From Streptomyces rapamycinicus NRRL 5491 (GTDB lineage Bacteria; Actinomycetota; Actinomycetes; Streptomycetales; Streptomycetaceae): a DNA stretch of 64,000 nt. The notes beneath the pieces were generated by a model. The model searched no databases. It was not told the origin of the DNA and worked only from the letters and a program-made list of their open reading frames with translations. The stretch covers positions 2,914,001-2,978,000 of the forward strand of contig NZ_CP085193.1 in NCBI RefSeq assembly GCF_024298965.1, read 5' to 3'. The position numbers and the translations under genes were made by a program. Position 1 is the stretch's first letter. Each line of letters opens with the position of its first letter. Shown in pieces: positions 41,665-50,431 of this stretch.

Positions 41665-43401
41665 TCAGACGTCCCTGATCAGCCGGGTGTCGAAGGTGGT
41701 GACCGGAGCGACGCGCTCCTTGCTGACGACGACGTCGATCAGCGCCGGGCGGGCAGTGGCGATCGCCTTCTCCAGGGCGCTCCGGAAGGCGCCGGCCGAG
41801 TCGACGCGGGCCGCGAACACCCCGTACGCCGCCGCGAGCTTGGCGTGGTCGACGTCGAGGAAGTCGCAGACCTCCGTCACGGGCTCCCCGCCGAGGGCGT
41901 GCTTGAACCCGACGTGTTCGTAGGCGAGGCTCGCGTTGTTCAGGACGATGGTCACCACGGGAATGTCCAGCCGCAGCGCGGTCTCCAGGTCCCCGACGTG
42001 GTAGCCGAAGCCACCGTCGCCCACGAGCGCGAACGCGCGGCGTTCCGCCCCCGTCGCGAGCTGTGCCCCGAGGACCGCCGGGAACGCCCAGCCGAGCGTG
42101 CCGGCGGCGCGCAGGAACGTCCGGCCGGGCGCGTGGACGGGAAACAGCGCGCCTCCCCAGGCCCCCATGAACCCAGTGTCCGCGACGAGCAGATCACGGT
42201 CGTCCGCCAGCTCGCGCAGGATGGCCACGACGGCTTCTGGCCGGACATGCCCGGCGGCGGGGCGGCGCGCGACGGCATGGAACGTCTGCTGCCAGGCCGC
42301 GCATCTGCTCCGCACCGCCTCGCGCCATGTGTGGTGCGCACGGTTGCCGGACTCCGAGGGCGCCGCCACGGCAAGGGCTCGGCATAGTTCACCCGCGTCG
42401 GCGACCACTCCCGCGCCGACCGCGCGGGTCCGGCCGATGTGCTCTGCCATTACGTCGACCTGGACCACGTCCGCGTCCGCCGAGGGCAGGGTGTAGGTGT
42501 CGGTCGCGAGGCCGCCGAGGTCGGTGCCGATCGCGAGGACGAAGTCGGCCTCGCGCGCGATCTCGTTCGCCACCTTGCTCGCGTAGCGTCCCGCCACGCC
42601 GACCGACAGCGGATGGTTCTCGGCGATCGAACCCTTCCCGCCCAGGGTCGTGAGGACCGGAACTCCCGCGGTTTCCGCGAGTCGGGTGAGGTCTTCGGCG
42701 GCGTCGGCGGTCAGGACCCCGTTGCCGGCCAGGAGCACCGGTCGCAGGCTCCGGGCGAGGCGGTCGGCGATGTCGGCCACGGCGGCGGCCGAGGGAGCCG
42801 GCGGGGTCGGGCGACGGATCGGCGTGCAGGTGGCGTCGGCGTGCGTCGGTGCGGCTTCCGCCGCGAGGTTGTTGAACGGTGCCGCTTCGGCGGCGAGGAG
42901 GTCGCACGGGATATCGATGTGCACCGGGCCCGGGGCCCCCGCGCCCGCGACGCGCAACGCCTGGGCGACGAGTTCACCGGCGCGGTCCGCCCGCGCGACC
43001 CGCGCCTGCCACTTCGTCACCGACTGGAACATGGGCGGCTGGTCGAGCTCCTGGTACTCGTATTTGTACTCGACCCGCGTCGAGACGGTGCTGGTGAGCG
43101 CCACGAGCGGGCTGTGGGCCCACCGGGCGTCCGCGAGCGCGGCGGCGACGTTCGCCGCTCCCGGCCCCCACTGCCCGTACACGACGGCGGGCCTGCCGGT
43201 GACCCGGGCGTAGGCGTCGGCCATCACCACGGACGCGGCCTCGCTGCGGGCCAGGCACATCTCGATGCCGTGATCGCGCAGGGCGCGCCAGAGCCACAGA
43301 TCACCACCGGTGATCAGGAAGACCCGGTCGACGCCGCCGTCCTTCAGGGCGCGAGCGACATCATGCGCGACCCGGGGCACGACTCCACTGGCTGTCGCCA
43401 C
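41665..43401 (-). CDS. ThDP-dependent enzyme, acetolactate synthase/decarboxylase-like
   Basis: 578 residues in the three-domain ThDP arrangement. The N-terminal catalytic Glu is in CLARSEAASVVMADAYARVTG, a middle domain lies near 200-340, and the C-terminal ThDP motif GDGGFGYHVGDLETAL continues to LNN. The GTG at 43401 has GGACAGGAG seven bases upstream, better than ATG 43419. It is the first gene of the four-gene operon and divergent from a TetR gene. Probable chemistry is decarboxylation or C-C ligation/cleavage of a 2-keto acid; identity is not readable. Confidence 0.82.
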   Translation of the reverse strand: MATASGVVPRVAHDVARALKDGGVDRVFLITGGDLWLWRALRDHGIEMCLARSEAASVVMADAYARVTGRPAVVYGQWGPGAANVAAALADARWAHSPLVALTSTVSTRVEYKYEYQELDQPPMFQSVTKWQARVARADRAGELVAQALRVAGAGAPGPVHIDIPCDLLAAEAAPFNNLAAEAAPTHADATCTPIRRPTPPAPSAAAVADIADRLARSLRPVLLAGNGVLTADAAEDLTRLAETAGVPVLTTLGGKGSIAENHPLSVGVAGRYASKVANEIAREADFVLAIGTDLGGLATDTYTLPSADADVVQVDVMAEHIGRTRAVGAGVVADAGELCRALAVAAPSESGNRAHHTWREAVRSRCAAWQQTFHAVARRPAAGHVRPEAVVAILRELADDRDLLVADTGFMGAWGGALFPVHAPGRTFLRAAGTLGWAFPAVLGAQLATGAERRAFALVGDGGFGYHVGDLETALRLDIPVVTIVLNNASLAYEHVGFKHALGGEPVTEVCDFLDVDHAKLAAAYGVFAARVDSAGAFRSALEKAIATARPALIDVVVSKERVAPVTTFDTRLIRDV

Positions 43402-43426
43402 AAGCGTTCTCCTGTCCAAAAAAAAC

Positions 43427-43438
43427 GAATGACCGTTC
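43427..43438. promoter_or_regulatory. TetR operator candidate 1 (GAAYGAYCGWTC)
   Basis: GAATGACCGTTC is an imperfect palindrome 26 bp before the ThDP gene start and is nearly the same as the site at 43489. It lies beside a run of eight A on the plus strand, in an unusually A/T-rich stretch. Probably bound by the adjacent TetR protein to repress the operon. Confidence 0.5.
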
Positions 43439-43488
43439 TCTTATTTCGCCACACTGCCCCGCCCGCCATCCGCTGTCAAGAAGAAGAC

Positions 43489-43500
43489 GAACGATCGATC
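43489..43500. promoter_or_regulatory. TetR operator candidate 2 (GAAYGAYCGWTC)
   Basis: GAACGATCGATC, matching site 1 at 9 of 12 positions, lies 23 bp before the TetR start codon, where it could mediate autoregulation. The two sites are 62 bp apart centre to centre, about six helical turns. Confidence 0.5.
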
Positions 43501-43522
43501 ACTTTTGCGGTAGCCTGGCGCC

Positions 43523-44125
43523 ATGCCGAAGGTGAGCCAGGAGTACCTCGACGCCCGCAGAGCGGAGATCCTGACCGCGGCGAGGCGCTGCTTCGTCCGG
43601 GACGGTTTCCATGAGACGTCGATGCAGGATCTGCTCGCCGAGGCCGGGGTGTCCTCGGGGTCGGTCTACCGGTATTTCCCCAGCAAGCAGGACATGATCA
43701 TCGCGATCGCCGAGGAGAATCTGGCCGAGGTGGTGCACAAGGCCCGCCGCCAGGCCGAGCGCAGGCCCGCCGCCGGGGTCGGCGAGGCGATCGCCGATCT
43801 CCTCGAGGTCATCAGGGCGAAGCACGCGGAGAACGGCTTCGCCGCCATCGCGCTGCTGACCTGGTCCGAATCCCTGCGCAACCCGGCGCTCGCCGAGCGG
43901 CTCAGGACCGCCCTCACCGAGGCGACGGCCGACCTCGCCGCCATCGTGCGGGAGCATCAGGACTTCGGCCATCTGCCGCCGGACGCCGCGACGGACTCAC
44001 TCGCCCAACTGATCACCTCCACGGTGCCCGGCTACATCCTCCAGCTCGCCACGCTCGGCCCGGACGCGGTCGACGGCCTGCCCGGGGCCGCGCGGGCGCT
44101 CTGGCCGGCGCCCGAGGCGCAATAG
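43523..44125 (+). CDS. TetR-family regulator of the ThDP/CMD operon
   Basis: 200 residues. The N-terminal TetR HTH (MQDLLAEAGVSSGSVYRYFPSKQDMI) lies near 30-60; the C-terminal ligand domain is variable. It is divergent from the ThDP-CMD-CMD-propeller operon across 121 bp with two similar dyads. It probably represses the operon until a pathway substrate is present. Confidence 0.88.
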   Translation: MPKVSQEYLDARRAEILTAARRCFVRDGFHETSMQDLLAEAGVSSGSVYRYFPSKQDMIIAIAEENLAEVVHKARRQAERRPAAGVGEAIADLLEVIRAKHAENGFAAIALLTWSESLRNPALAERLRTALTEATADLAAIVREHQDFGHLPPDAATDSLAQLITSTVPGYILQLATLGPDAVDGLPGAARALWPAPEAQ

Positions 44126-44126
44126 G

Positions 44127-44144
44127 CTGGACCAGTTGGTCCAG
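44127..44144. promoter_or_regulatory. TetR operator candidate before the second TetR gene
   Basis: CTGGACCA-GT-TGGTCCAG: perfect 8-bp arms around a 2-bp centre, 14 bp before the GTG start of the downstream TetR gene. The outer TGGAC/GTCCA half-sites with six bases between them recur at 44811-44826. Confidence 0.75.
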
Positions 44145-44158
44145 TCGAGAGGGGCGCC

Positions 44159-44761
44159 GTGCACAAGGAGCTGACCGCGAAGGGGAAGGCAACCCGGAAG
44201 CGGATCGTCGAGGGCGCGGCCGCCGTGCTGCGTGAGAAGGACGTGTCCGTGGCCACGCTGGACGACGTCATGGCGCGCACGCGCACCAGCAAGAGCCAGC
44301 TGTTCCACTACTTCCCCGAGGGCAAGGACGAGCTGCTGCTGGCGGTCGCGCACCACGAGGCCGACCAGGTCCTCGAGGACCAGCAGCCGTATCTGGGCTG
44401 TCTGGACTCCTGGGAGGCGTGGCAGCGGTGGCGCGATCAGGTGGTCAAGCGCTACGCGGAGCAGGGTGAGGAGTGCCCGCTGGGCTCGCTGGTCTTCTAC
44501 CTGGGCCGCTCCACCCCGGGCGCGCGGGATGTCGTGGTGACGTTGATGCGGCAGTGGCAGGAGAGCCTGGCCACCGGCATCCGGGCCCTCCAGACGGCCG
44601 GGCAGCTGCCCGCCGAGCTGGATGTCGAGCACCGCGCGGCCGCCCTGCTGGCGGGCATCCAGGGCGGTGTGCTGATCCTCCAGTCGACCGGCCGGGCCGA
44701 CCATCTGCGGGCCGCGCTCGATCAGGGCATCGGGGATCTGCGGCGGGCCGCGGCGGTCTGA
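44159..44761 (+). CDS. TetR-family regulator, probable autoregulator of the SDR gene
   Basis: 200 residues starting at GTG 44159 after GAGAGGGG. The TetR HTH (ATLDDVMARTRTSKSQLFHYFPEGKDEL) is followed by a ligand domain with PLGSLVFYLGRSTPGARDVVVTLM, resembling the QacR/YxaF group (TetR_C_16-like or similar). The perfect dyad in its promoter implies autorepression, and a related palindrome before the next gene suggests it also controls that SDR. Confidence 0.85.
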   Translation: MHKELTAKGKATRKRIVEGAAAVLREKDVSVATLDDVMARTRTSKSQLFHYFPEGKDELLLAVAHHEADQVLEDQQPYLGCLDSWEAWQRWRDQVVKRYAEQGEECPLGSLVFYLGRSTPGARDVVVTLMRQWQESLATGIRALQTAGQLPAELDVEHRAAALLAGIQGGVLILQSTGRADHLRAALDQGIGDLRRAAAV

Positions 44762-44810
44762 GCGGCCAGCGGATGAGCACGACGCGGCACCCCTCGGCCA
44801 CCCCGGATAC

Positions 44811-44826
44811 TGGACTTGCAAGTCCA
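44811..44826. promoter_or_regulatory. 16-bp perfect palindrome before the SDR gene
   Basis: TGGACTTGCAAGTCCA is its own reverse complement. It shares the TGGAC-N6-GTCCA pattern with the dyad at 44127 and is followed by a T-rich run, which is rare in this DNA. It lies about 85-100 bp before the SDR start, in the 147-bp gap after the TetR gene, where promoter elements are expected. Confidence 0.7.
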
Positions 44827-44908
44827 TTTTTTTCTTCGCACAGTGGCATGGCCCCGGGGGAATCGCGGGGCATCCATGGTGCGGTGAACGAGCGTGCGGG
44901 AGTGCGTG

Positions 44909-45673
44909 ATGAGTGGACGGCTGCAGGGCAAGAGGGCGCTGGTGACCGGTGCGACCAGCAACATCGGACGGGCGATCGCGGAGCGGTTCGCCGCCGAGGG
45001 CGCGCATGTGGTGGTGTCCGGGCGCAGCGCCGAGCGGGGCACGGAGGTGGTCGACGCCATCCGCGCGCGGGGCGGCCGGGCCGACTTCGTACAGGCGGAT
45101 CTGGACGGGAGCGCGGAGGCCTCCCGCGCCCTGGCCGAGGAGGCGCGGTCCGTTCTGGGCGGAGGCATCGACGTCCTGGTCAACAACGCCGGGATCTACC
45201 CCGGCGACAGCACCGCGGACACCGACGAGAACTCCTTCGACCAGGTCTACGCGGTGAATGTGAAGGCGCCGTTCTTCCTGACCGCCGCGATCGCTCCGGC
45301 GATGGCCGAGGCCGGTGGCGGGGCGATCATCAACCTGGGGTCGTGGATCGCCCGGCTGGGAATCCCCGTCGGCGCGCTCTACAGCTCCAGCAAGGGCGCG
45401 ATGGAGACCCTGACGCGGGCCTGGGCCGCCGAGTTCGGCCCGCGCGGTGTCCGGGTGAACGCGATCTCCCCCGGAGTGGTCCACACGTCCGTACCCGGTG
45501 AGACGCACCCGGGCGAGGCCATGATGAACGGCACCCCGGCCGGGGGCGTCGGCAGTCCGGACGCCATCGCGCACGCCGCGGTCTATCTCGCGGGCGGCGA
45601 GGCCGCGTTCGTCCACGGCATCGTGCTGGACGTCGACGGCGGCCGCACCACGGCGGCCGTCATCGCGGCGTAG
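44909..45673 (+). CDS. Short-chain dehydrogenase/reductase
   Basis: 254 residues of the classical SDR type: cofactor motif TGATSNIG near residue 12, NNAG in VLVNNAGIYP, catalytic Ser in NLGSW and Tyr-x3-Lys in YSSSK. An Arg after the second strand (SGRSAERG) suggests NADPH preference. ATG 44909 has GGGAG six bases upstream; the longer frame from 44894 is less likely. It is probably the target of the upstream TetR regulator. Substrate unknown. Confidence 0.87.
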   Translation: MSGRLQGKRALVTGATSNIGRAIAERFAAEGAHVVVSGRSAERGTEVVDAIRARGGRADFVQADLDGSAEASRALAEEARSVLGGGIDVLVNNAGIYPGDSTADTDENSFDQVYAVNVKAPFFLTAAIAPAMAEAGGGAIINLGSWIARLGIPVGALYSSSKGAMETLTRAWAAEFGPRGVRVNAISPGVVHTSVPGETHPGEAMMNGTPAGGVGSPDAIAHAAVYLAGGEAAFVHGIVLDVDGGRTTAAVIAA

Positions 45674-45739
45674 CGGACCGTGTGCCCCGCAGCTCCGCGC
45701 CCGGCGTGCCGGCCCGGCTCAGTACGGCCGGCGACTGGT

Positions 45740-46720
45740 TTACGGCGACGACAGGACGACCACCATCTTGCCCTTGGCCTCGCCCGCCTCCATCACACGA
45801 TGTGCCTCGTGGATGTCCTCGAAACGGAACACCCGCGAGGGCTTCGCCCGGAGGCGGCCCGCCGCCACCTGCTCCGCGATCGCCTGGAGCGGCACATCGG
45901 ACAGCGGGAAGCCGGGCGTCCCGAAGACGAAGCTGCCGAAGAAGGTGAGACAGACGCCGCTTGCCATCTGCAGCAGGGGGTTGAAGTCCCTGATCGGATC
46001 GAGACCGCCGAGCCAGCCCGCCAGGCAGGCGCGGCCCCCTCGGCGCAGCATGTCGAGGGAATCGAGGATGGTGCTGTTGCCCACCAGGTCGAGCACCGCG
46101 TCGACGCGCTTGGCCTCGGGAATCCGCCCGGAGAGGTTTGGGCCCTCCAACTCGGTTCGCTCCACGTCGAGTTGCTCCAGCAGGGCGAATCGCTCCCGGC
46201 TGCGGGAGGTGCCGATGACGTGTGCGCCGGCGTTCACCGCGAGGTTGCCGGCGGCCTGTCCGAAGGCCGAGGTGGAGCCCCGGATGACCAGGGTTTCGCC
46301 GGGCGTGATCTCCAGATTGCGGAACAGGCAGGTCCAGGCGGTCGCGTAGGTTTCCGGGACGACGGCCAACTCGGCCCACGGCAGGTCGGATTCGATGGTG
46401 GCGACGTTCGACACGGGCGCCCGGGTGTACTCGGCGTAGCTGCCGTTGATGGTGCGCCCGAGACCGCCCATCAGCGCGGCGACCTTCGTACCGACGGAGA
46501 ACTTACCGCCGGGGCACGCCTGCACCAGCCCGACGCACTCGATACCGCTGACCTTCGCGGCCTCCGCCCACTCGCCCCTGCGCATATGCATCTCGGCGTG
46601 GTTGAGGCCGAACGCCTTGATGTCGATGACGACGTGTCCGGCCTCGGGCTCGGGCTCCGGCAGCTCCGTATAGACGAGGCTTTCCGGTCCGCCGAACTTC
46701 TCGATCACGATGGCACGCAC
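45740..46720 (-). CDS. Quinone-oxidoreductase-like MDR dehydrogenase
   Basis: 326 residues of the medium-chain dehydrogenase fold, zinc-free quinone-reductase type: LNHAEMHMRRGEWAE at the N-terminus and the nucleotide region IRGSTSAFGQAAGNLAVNAGAHVIGTSRS. The expected zinc-binding Cys/His residues are absent. Start is GTG 46720. It is convergent with the SDR gene (66 bp) and uses NADPH for reduction of quinones or enones in relatives. Confidence 0.85.
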   Translation of the reverse strand: MRAIVIEKFGGPESLVYTELPEPEPEAGHVVIDIKAFGLNHAEMHMRRGEWAEAAKVSGIECVGLVQACPGGKFSVGTKVAALMGGLGRTINGSYAEYTRAPVSNVATIESDLPWAELAVVPETYATAWTCLFRNLEITPGETLVIRGSTSAFGQAAGNLAVNAGAHVIGTSRSRERFALLEQLDVERTELEGPNLSGRIPEAKRVDAVLDLVGNSTILDSLDMLRRGGRACLAGWLGGLDPIRDFNPLLQMASGVCLTFFGSFVFGTPGFPLSDVPLQAIAEQVAAGRLRAKPSRVFRFEDIHEAHRVMEAGEAKGKMVVVLSSP

Positions 46721-46880
46721 AATGTCGCTCCGGGTGTCGGCGAGCCCCCCTCCGGGCGTTCGGCCAGCCCCTCCGGGTGTCGGCGGAACCCCTTCTCACC
46801 GTAGCCCCGCGGGTGGCAACTCGCGATCGGATGGGGTCCCGCGCCGGATCCGGCGATCACCACAACCACGCGGCCCTTGG

Positions 46881-47897
46881 GTGATCGATGTGCACTCCTC
46901 GGAGATCCTGTTACGGCTGTGGCCCAAGGCGGCCGACCCGGACGGCTTCTGCGCCGGCCTCATCGTCCCCGCCTTCGCGCGCGAGAACCGCACCTCGCTG
47001 CGGCTGCGCCGGATGACCTCGCTGACCGGCCTGCGCCACCTCACCACGCTCCGCGCCCTGCACATCGACCGCGGCAAGGAGATCACGGACCTCACCGAGG
47101 TCGGCGAGCTCACCCGCCTCACCGATCTCGACCTCAACGGCTGCGCGGGCATCGAGGACCTCACCCCGATCGGCCGCCTCACCGAACTGACCCGGCTCGA
47201 CCTGCACCGCTGCCGGGCGGTGTCGGACATCGCGCCGCTGCTGACGCTCGGGCGGCTGCGCGAGCTGGACCTGAGCATGACCAAGGTGCGGTCCGCCGAC
47301 GGCTTCGGTACGGCGTTCCCCGCGCTGGAGACCCTGCCGCCGCGCGGCTGCCGCTCCTCCAAGGACGCCTCGCGCCTGTCCGGGCTGACCCGGCTCACCC
47401 ACCTCGACCTCGGCTGGACCGGGATCCGCGACCTGACCGGGCTGCGGGACGTCCCCGCGGTGACCCACCTGGACCTGCGCGGCCGCGGCCATCTGCGGGA
47501 CCTGACCGGCATCGACGCGCTGCCCGCCCTGACCGGCCTGACCCTGGACGACTGCCCGCGCGTGGCCGACATACCGGCTGGGCCAGTCGTCGACCTCAAC
47601 CTGAAGGGCGTGGACAGGCGGGACCTCTCCCCCTTGGCCGGTCACCGGAACCTCCGCGGCCTGCGGCTGTGGATGCCCGAGCTGAAGGACATCGGCACAC
47701 TGTCCGGCCTGCCCGGCCCCACCGACGTCCACCTGCTGGAGTGCAGGGCTCTTGAGGACGTGAGCCCGCTGCTCGACCTGCCGTCCCTGGCGACGGCCAC
47801 GTTGCCCCACAGCATGGCGTGGGAGGCGTACTACGGGCGGCCCGTTCCCGTGCACACGGCACTCACCGAGCGGGGGGTGGCCGTCTCCGGCGTCTGA
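46881..47897 (+). CDS. Leucine-rich-repeat protein
   Basis: About 338 residues with at least eight 22-residue repeats of the LxxLxxLxxLDL type (LTRLTDLDLNGCAGIEDLTP, then LTELTRLDLHRCRAVSDIAP), the internalin-like kind. It has no signal peptide or anchor, so it is cytoplasmic and likely binds protein. The start is uncertain: GTG 46881 is preferred because earlier in-frame codons are Pro/Arg-rich and overlap the divergent MDR start. It ends 3 bp before the convergent zwf stop. Confidence 0.75.
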   Translation: MIDVHSSEILLRLWPKAADPDGFCAGLIVPAFARENRTSLRLRRMTSLTGLRHLTTLRALHIDRGKEITDLTEVGELTRLTDLDLNGCAGIEDLTPIGRLTELTRLDLHRCRAVSDIAPLLTLGRLRELDLSMTKVRSADGFGTAFPALETLPPRGCRSSKDASRLSGLTRLTHLDLGWTGIRDLTGLRDVPAVTHLDLRGRGHLRDLTGIDALPALTGLTLDDCPRVADIPAGPVVDLNLKGVDRRDLSPLAGHRNLRGLRLWMPELKDIGTLSGLPGPTDVHLLECRALEDVSPLLDLPSLATATLPHSMAWEAYYGRPVPVHTALTERGVAVSGV

Positions 47898-47900
47898 CCC

Positions 47901-49373
47901 TCATGTGCCGGTCCCCGGCGTGCCGAAGGTCCCGGGCACGATCTCGGCGGCGTCCGGCAGATGCCACGGGTAGGGCGCGATCAGTTCGCTGACGGCCGGT
48001 TCGGGGCCCCAGGAGCCGGGGGCGTAGGGCTGGACCGGTGGGGGGTTCTCCAGGAGGGGGGCCGACGCGGCCCAGATGTGTTCGATGCCGCCTGCCCGGG
48101 TGAACAGCGACTGGTCGCCCAGCATGGCGTCCAGGATGAGGCGTTCGTAGCCCTCGAGCCCGTTCTCCTCGCAGAACGACCCGGCGTAGCCGAAGGCCAT
48201 CGTGGCCGGTTCGAGCCGCATCGCGGGGCCGGGCTCCTTGGTGAGGAAGCGGGCGGCGATCCATCCGGGGTCCGAGAAGTCGATCACGATCTTGTTGGCC
48301 CGGTTCTTCTCCTGGCCGGCGAGGTCGGTGGGGAACATCCGCAGGGGCGGCTCGCGCAGTCCGAGGGTGATCACCTGGCGGCCCTGTGCGAGGTTCTTGC
48401 CGGAGCGCAGATGGAACGGGACCCCGGCCCACCGCCAGTTGTCCACCTCCACCCGCAGCGCGGCGAACGTCTCGGTCGTCGAATCGGGGGCCACACCGGG
48501 TTCGTCGCGGTAGCCCTCGTACTGGCCGCGCACGACATCCCCGGGCTCGATGGGGCGCAGCGCCTCGAAGACCTTGTCCTTCTCGTCGCGCAACGGCCCG
48601 GCGGCGAGTGAGACCGGTGGTTCCATCGCCACGATGCCGAGCACCTGGATCAGATGGGTGACGATCATGTCCCGGAAGGCCCCGGTGCCCTCGTAGAAGT
48701 GGGCGCGGCCCTCCAGGCCGAGCGTCTCCGGCACATCGATCTGCACATAACTGATGTGGTCCCGGTTCCAGTTGGGCTCGAACATGCCGTTGGCGAACCG
48801 GAGGGCGAGGATGTTGTCCACCGACTCCTTGCCGAGGAAGTGGTCGATGCGGAAGACCCGGGATTCGTCGAAGACGGCGTTGATCGTCTCGTTGAGCGCC
48901 CGCGCCGACGCCAGATCGGTGCCGAAGGGCTTCTCCACGATCACCTTCGCGTTCTCGGCCAGGTCCGTGTCGCCGAGCATGCCGATGGTGGACGCGAACG
49001 CCGAGGGTGGAATGGCCAGGTGGAACAGTCTGCGAGACGGCCCGCCGAGGGAGTCCTCCGCCGCCCGTACGGCCGCGAGCAGCGGGCCGGGGTCCTCGGG
49101 GTCGGCCGCGCCGAAGGACAGCGACTCCTCGAAGGACTCCCACACCGGCCCGGTCGGCTTGGACCGTCCGAAGGCGGCGACCGCGTCATGGGCGTGGGCG
49201 CGGAACGCGTCGTCGCTCATCGCGGACCGGGGCGGGGCCGAGCCCACGACGCGGTAGCCGTCCGGGAGGAGACCCGCGGCGGCGAGGTGGAACAGCCCGG
49301 GGAGCAGCTTGCGCTTGGCGAGATCGCCGGTGGCGCCGAAGAGCACGATCACATGGTCGTCCGGTGCCGTCAT
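47901..49373 (-). CDS. zwf: Glucose-6-phosphate 1-dehydrogenase
   Basis: 490 residues. NADP-binding FGATGDLAKRKLLP near residue 12; VEKPFG and active-site signature RIDHFLGKE in the middle; substrate-contacting residues around FRDMIVTHLIQVLG. It oxidises glucose 6-phosphate to 6-phosphoglucono-lactone, yielding NADPH. ATG 49373 overlaps the gnd stop by 4 bp. Streptomyces often has a second zwf next to tal and opcA; this copy lacks both. Confidence 0.93.
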   Translation of the reverse strand: MTAPDDHVIVLFGATGDLAKRKLLPGLFHLAAAGLLPDGYRVVGSAPPRSAMSDDAFRAHAHDAVAAFGRSKPTGPVWESFEESLSFGAADPEDPGPLLAAVRAAEDSLGGPSRRLFHLAIPPSAFASTIGMLGDTDLAENAKVIVEKPFGTDLASARALNETINAVFDESRVFRIDHFLGKESVDNILALRFANGMFEPNWNRDHISYVQIDVPETLGLEGRAHFYEGTGAFRDMIVTHLIQVLGIVAMEPPVSLAAGPLRDEKDKVFEALRPIEPGDVVRGQYEGYRDEPGVAPDSTTETFAALRVEVDNWRWAGVPFHLRSGKNLAQGRQVITLGLREPPLRMFPTDLAGQEKNRANKIVIDFSDPGWIAARFLTKEPGPAMRLEPATMAFGYAGSFCEENGLEGYERLILDAMLGDQSLFTRAGGIEHIWAASAPLLENPPPVQPYAPGSWGPEPAVSELIAPYPWHLPDAAEIVPGTFGTPGTGT

Positions 49374-50404
49374 CACCCGCTCCTCTTCTCGGCGTGTCCG
49401 CCGAACTCGCTGCGCATGGCGGACAGCACCCGGTCGGCGAACTCGCCGAGGCCCCGGGACTGGAAGCGGTCGGTGAGCGCCGTGCTGATCACGGCGGCGG
49501 GCACGCCCTCGTCGATCGCGGCTCGTACCGTCCAGCGCCCTTCGCCGGAGTCCGAGACACGCCCGGTGAAATCGTCCAGCTGCGGCGACCTGGCCAGCGC
49601 GTCGGCGGTGAGGTCGACGAGCCAGGAGCCGACGACCGAGCCGCGGCGCCACACCTCGGCCACCTCGCCGACGTCGATCTCGTACTGGTACGCCTCCGGC
49701 TCGCGCAGCGGGGTGGTCTCCGCGTCGGCGGCGCGCTTGCGCAGCCCGGCGTCCGCGTGGTCGATGATGCTGAGCCCCTCGGCGATCGCGGCCATCATGC
49801 CGTACTCGACCCCGTTGTGGACCATCTTCACGAAGTGGCCGGCTCCGTTCGGGCCGCAGTGGAGATAGCCCTCCGGCGCCGTTCCGTCGCCGTGTCTGCT
49901 CGGTGTCGGCTCGGCGGAGCCGGTGCCGGGCGCGATGGTGCGGAAGATGGGGTCGAGCCGGGCGACGGGCCCGTCCTCACCGCCGATCATCAGGCAGTAG
50001 CCGCGCTCAAGTCCCCAGACCCCGCCGGAGGTTCCGCAGTCCAGGTAGTGGATGCGGTGCGGGGCGAGCTGCGCCGCGCGGCTGATGTCGTCGCGGTAGT
50101 AGGAGTTGCCACCGTCGATGATGGCGTCGTCCGGGTCGAGGAGCTCGGCGAGCTGGTCGAGGGTGGGCTGTACGACGGCGGCGGGCAGCATGAGCCACGC
50201 GGCCCGTGGCGGCTCCAGCTTCGCCACCAGGTCGCCGAGCGAGCGGGCGGCGACGGCGCCCTCGCCCTCCATTTCCTGTACGGCGCTCTCGTTGACGTCG
50301 TAGACCACACAGCGGTGGCCGTCGCGCATCAGCCGGCGCACGAGGTTCGCGCCCATCCGGCCGAGCCCGATCATGCCGAGCTGCATCGGGGTGTCGGTAG
50401 CCAT
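49373..50404 (-). CDS. gnd: 6-Phosphogluconate dehydrogenase, decarboxylating, short type
   Basis: 343 residues, the short YqeC/GntZ-like class rather than the 470-residue form. Nucleotide motif GMIGLGRMGANLVRRLMRDG near residue 10, IDGGNSYYRDD and the catalytic Lys in GHFVKMVHNGVEYGMM. It produces ribulose 5-phosphate, CO2 and NAD(P)H. It lies between tkt (27 bp) and zwf (overlap), all transcribed leftwards. Confidence 0.92.
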   Translation of the reverse strand: MATDTPMQLGMIGLGRMGANLVRRLMRDGHRCVVYDVNESAVQEMEGEGAVAARSLGDLVAKLEPPRAAWLMLPAAVVQPTLDQLAELLDPDDAIIDGGNSYYRDDISRAAQLAPHRIHYLDCGTSGGVWGLERGYCLMIGGEDGPVARLDPIFRTIAPGTGSAEPTPSRHGDGTAPEGYLHCGPNGAGHFVKMVHNGVEYGMMAAIAEGLSIIDHADAGLRKRAADAETTPLREPEAYQYEIDVGEVAEVWRRGSVVGSWLVDLTADALARSPQLDDFTGRVSDSGEGRWTVRAAIDEGVPAAVISTALTDRFQSRGLGEFADRVLSAMRSEFGGHAEKRSG

Positions 50405-50431
50405 GTGCTCTCCTGTCGCGTCGTTGCCCGC

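Noticed and set aside
43417..43425. Run of eight A as a sign of sequencing error or frameshift
   Set aside because: It lies in a non-coding divergent promoter region; both flanking genes are intact.
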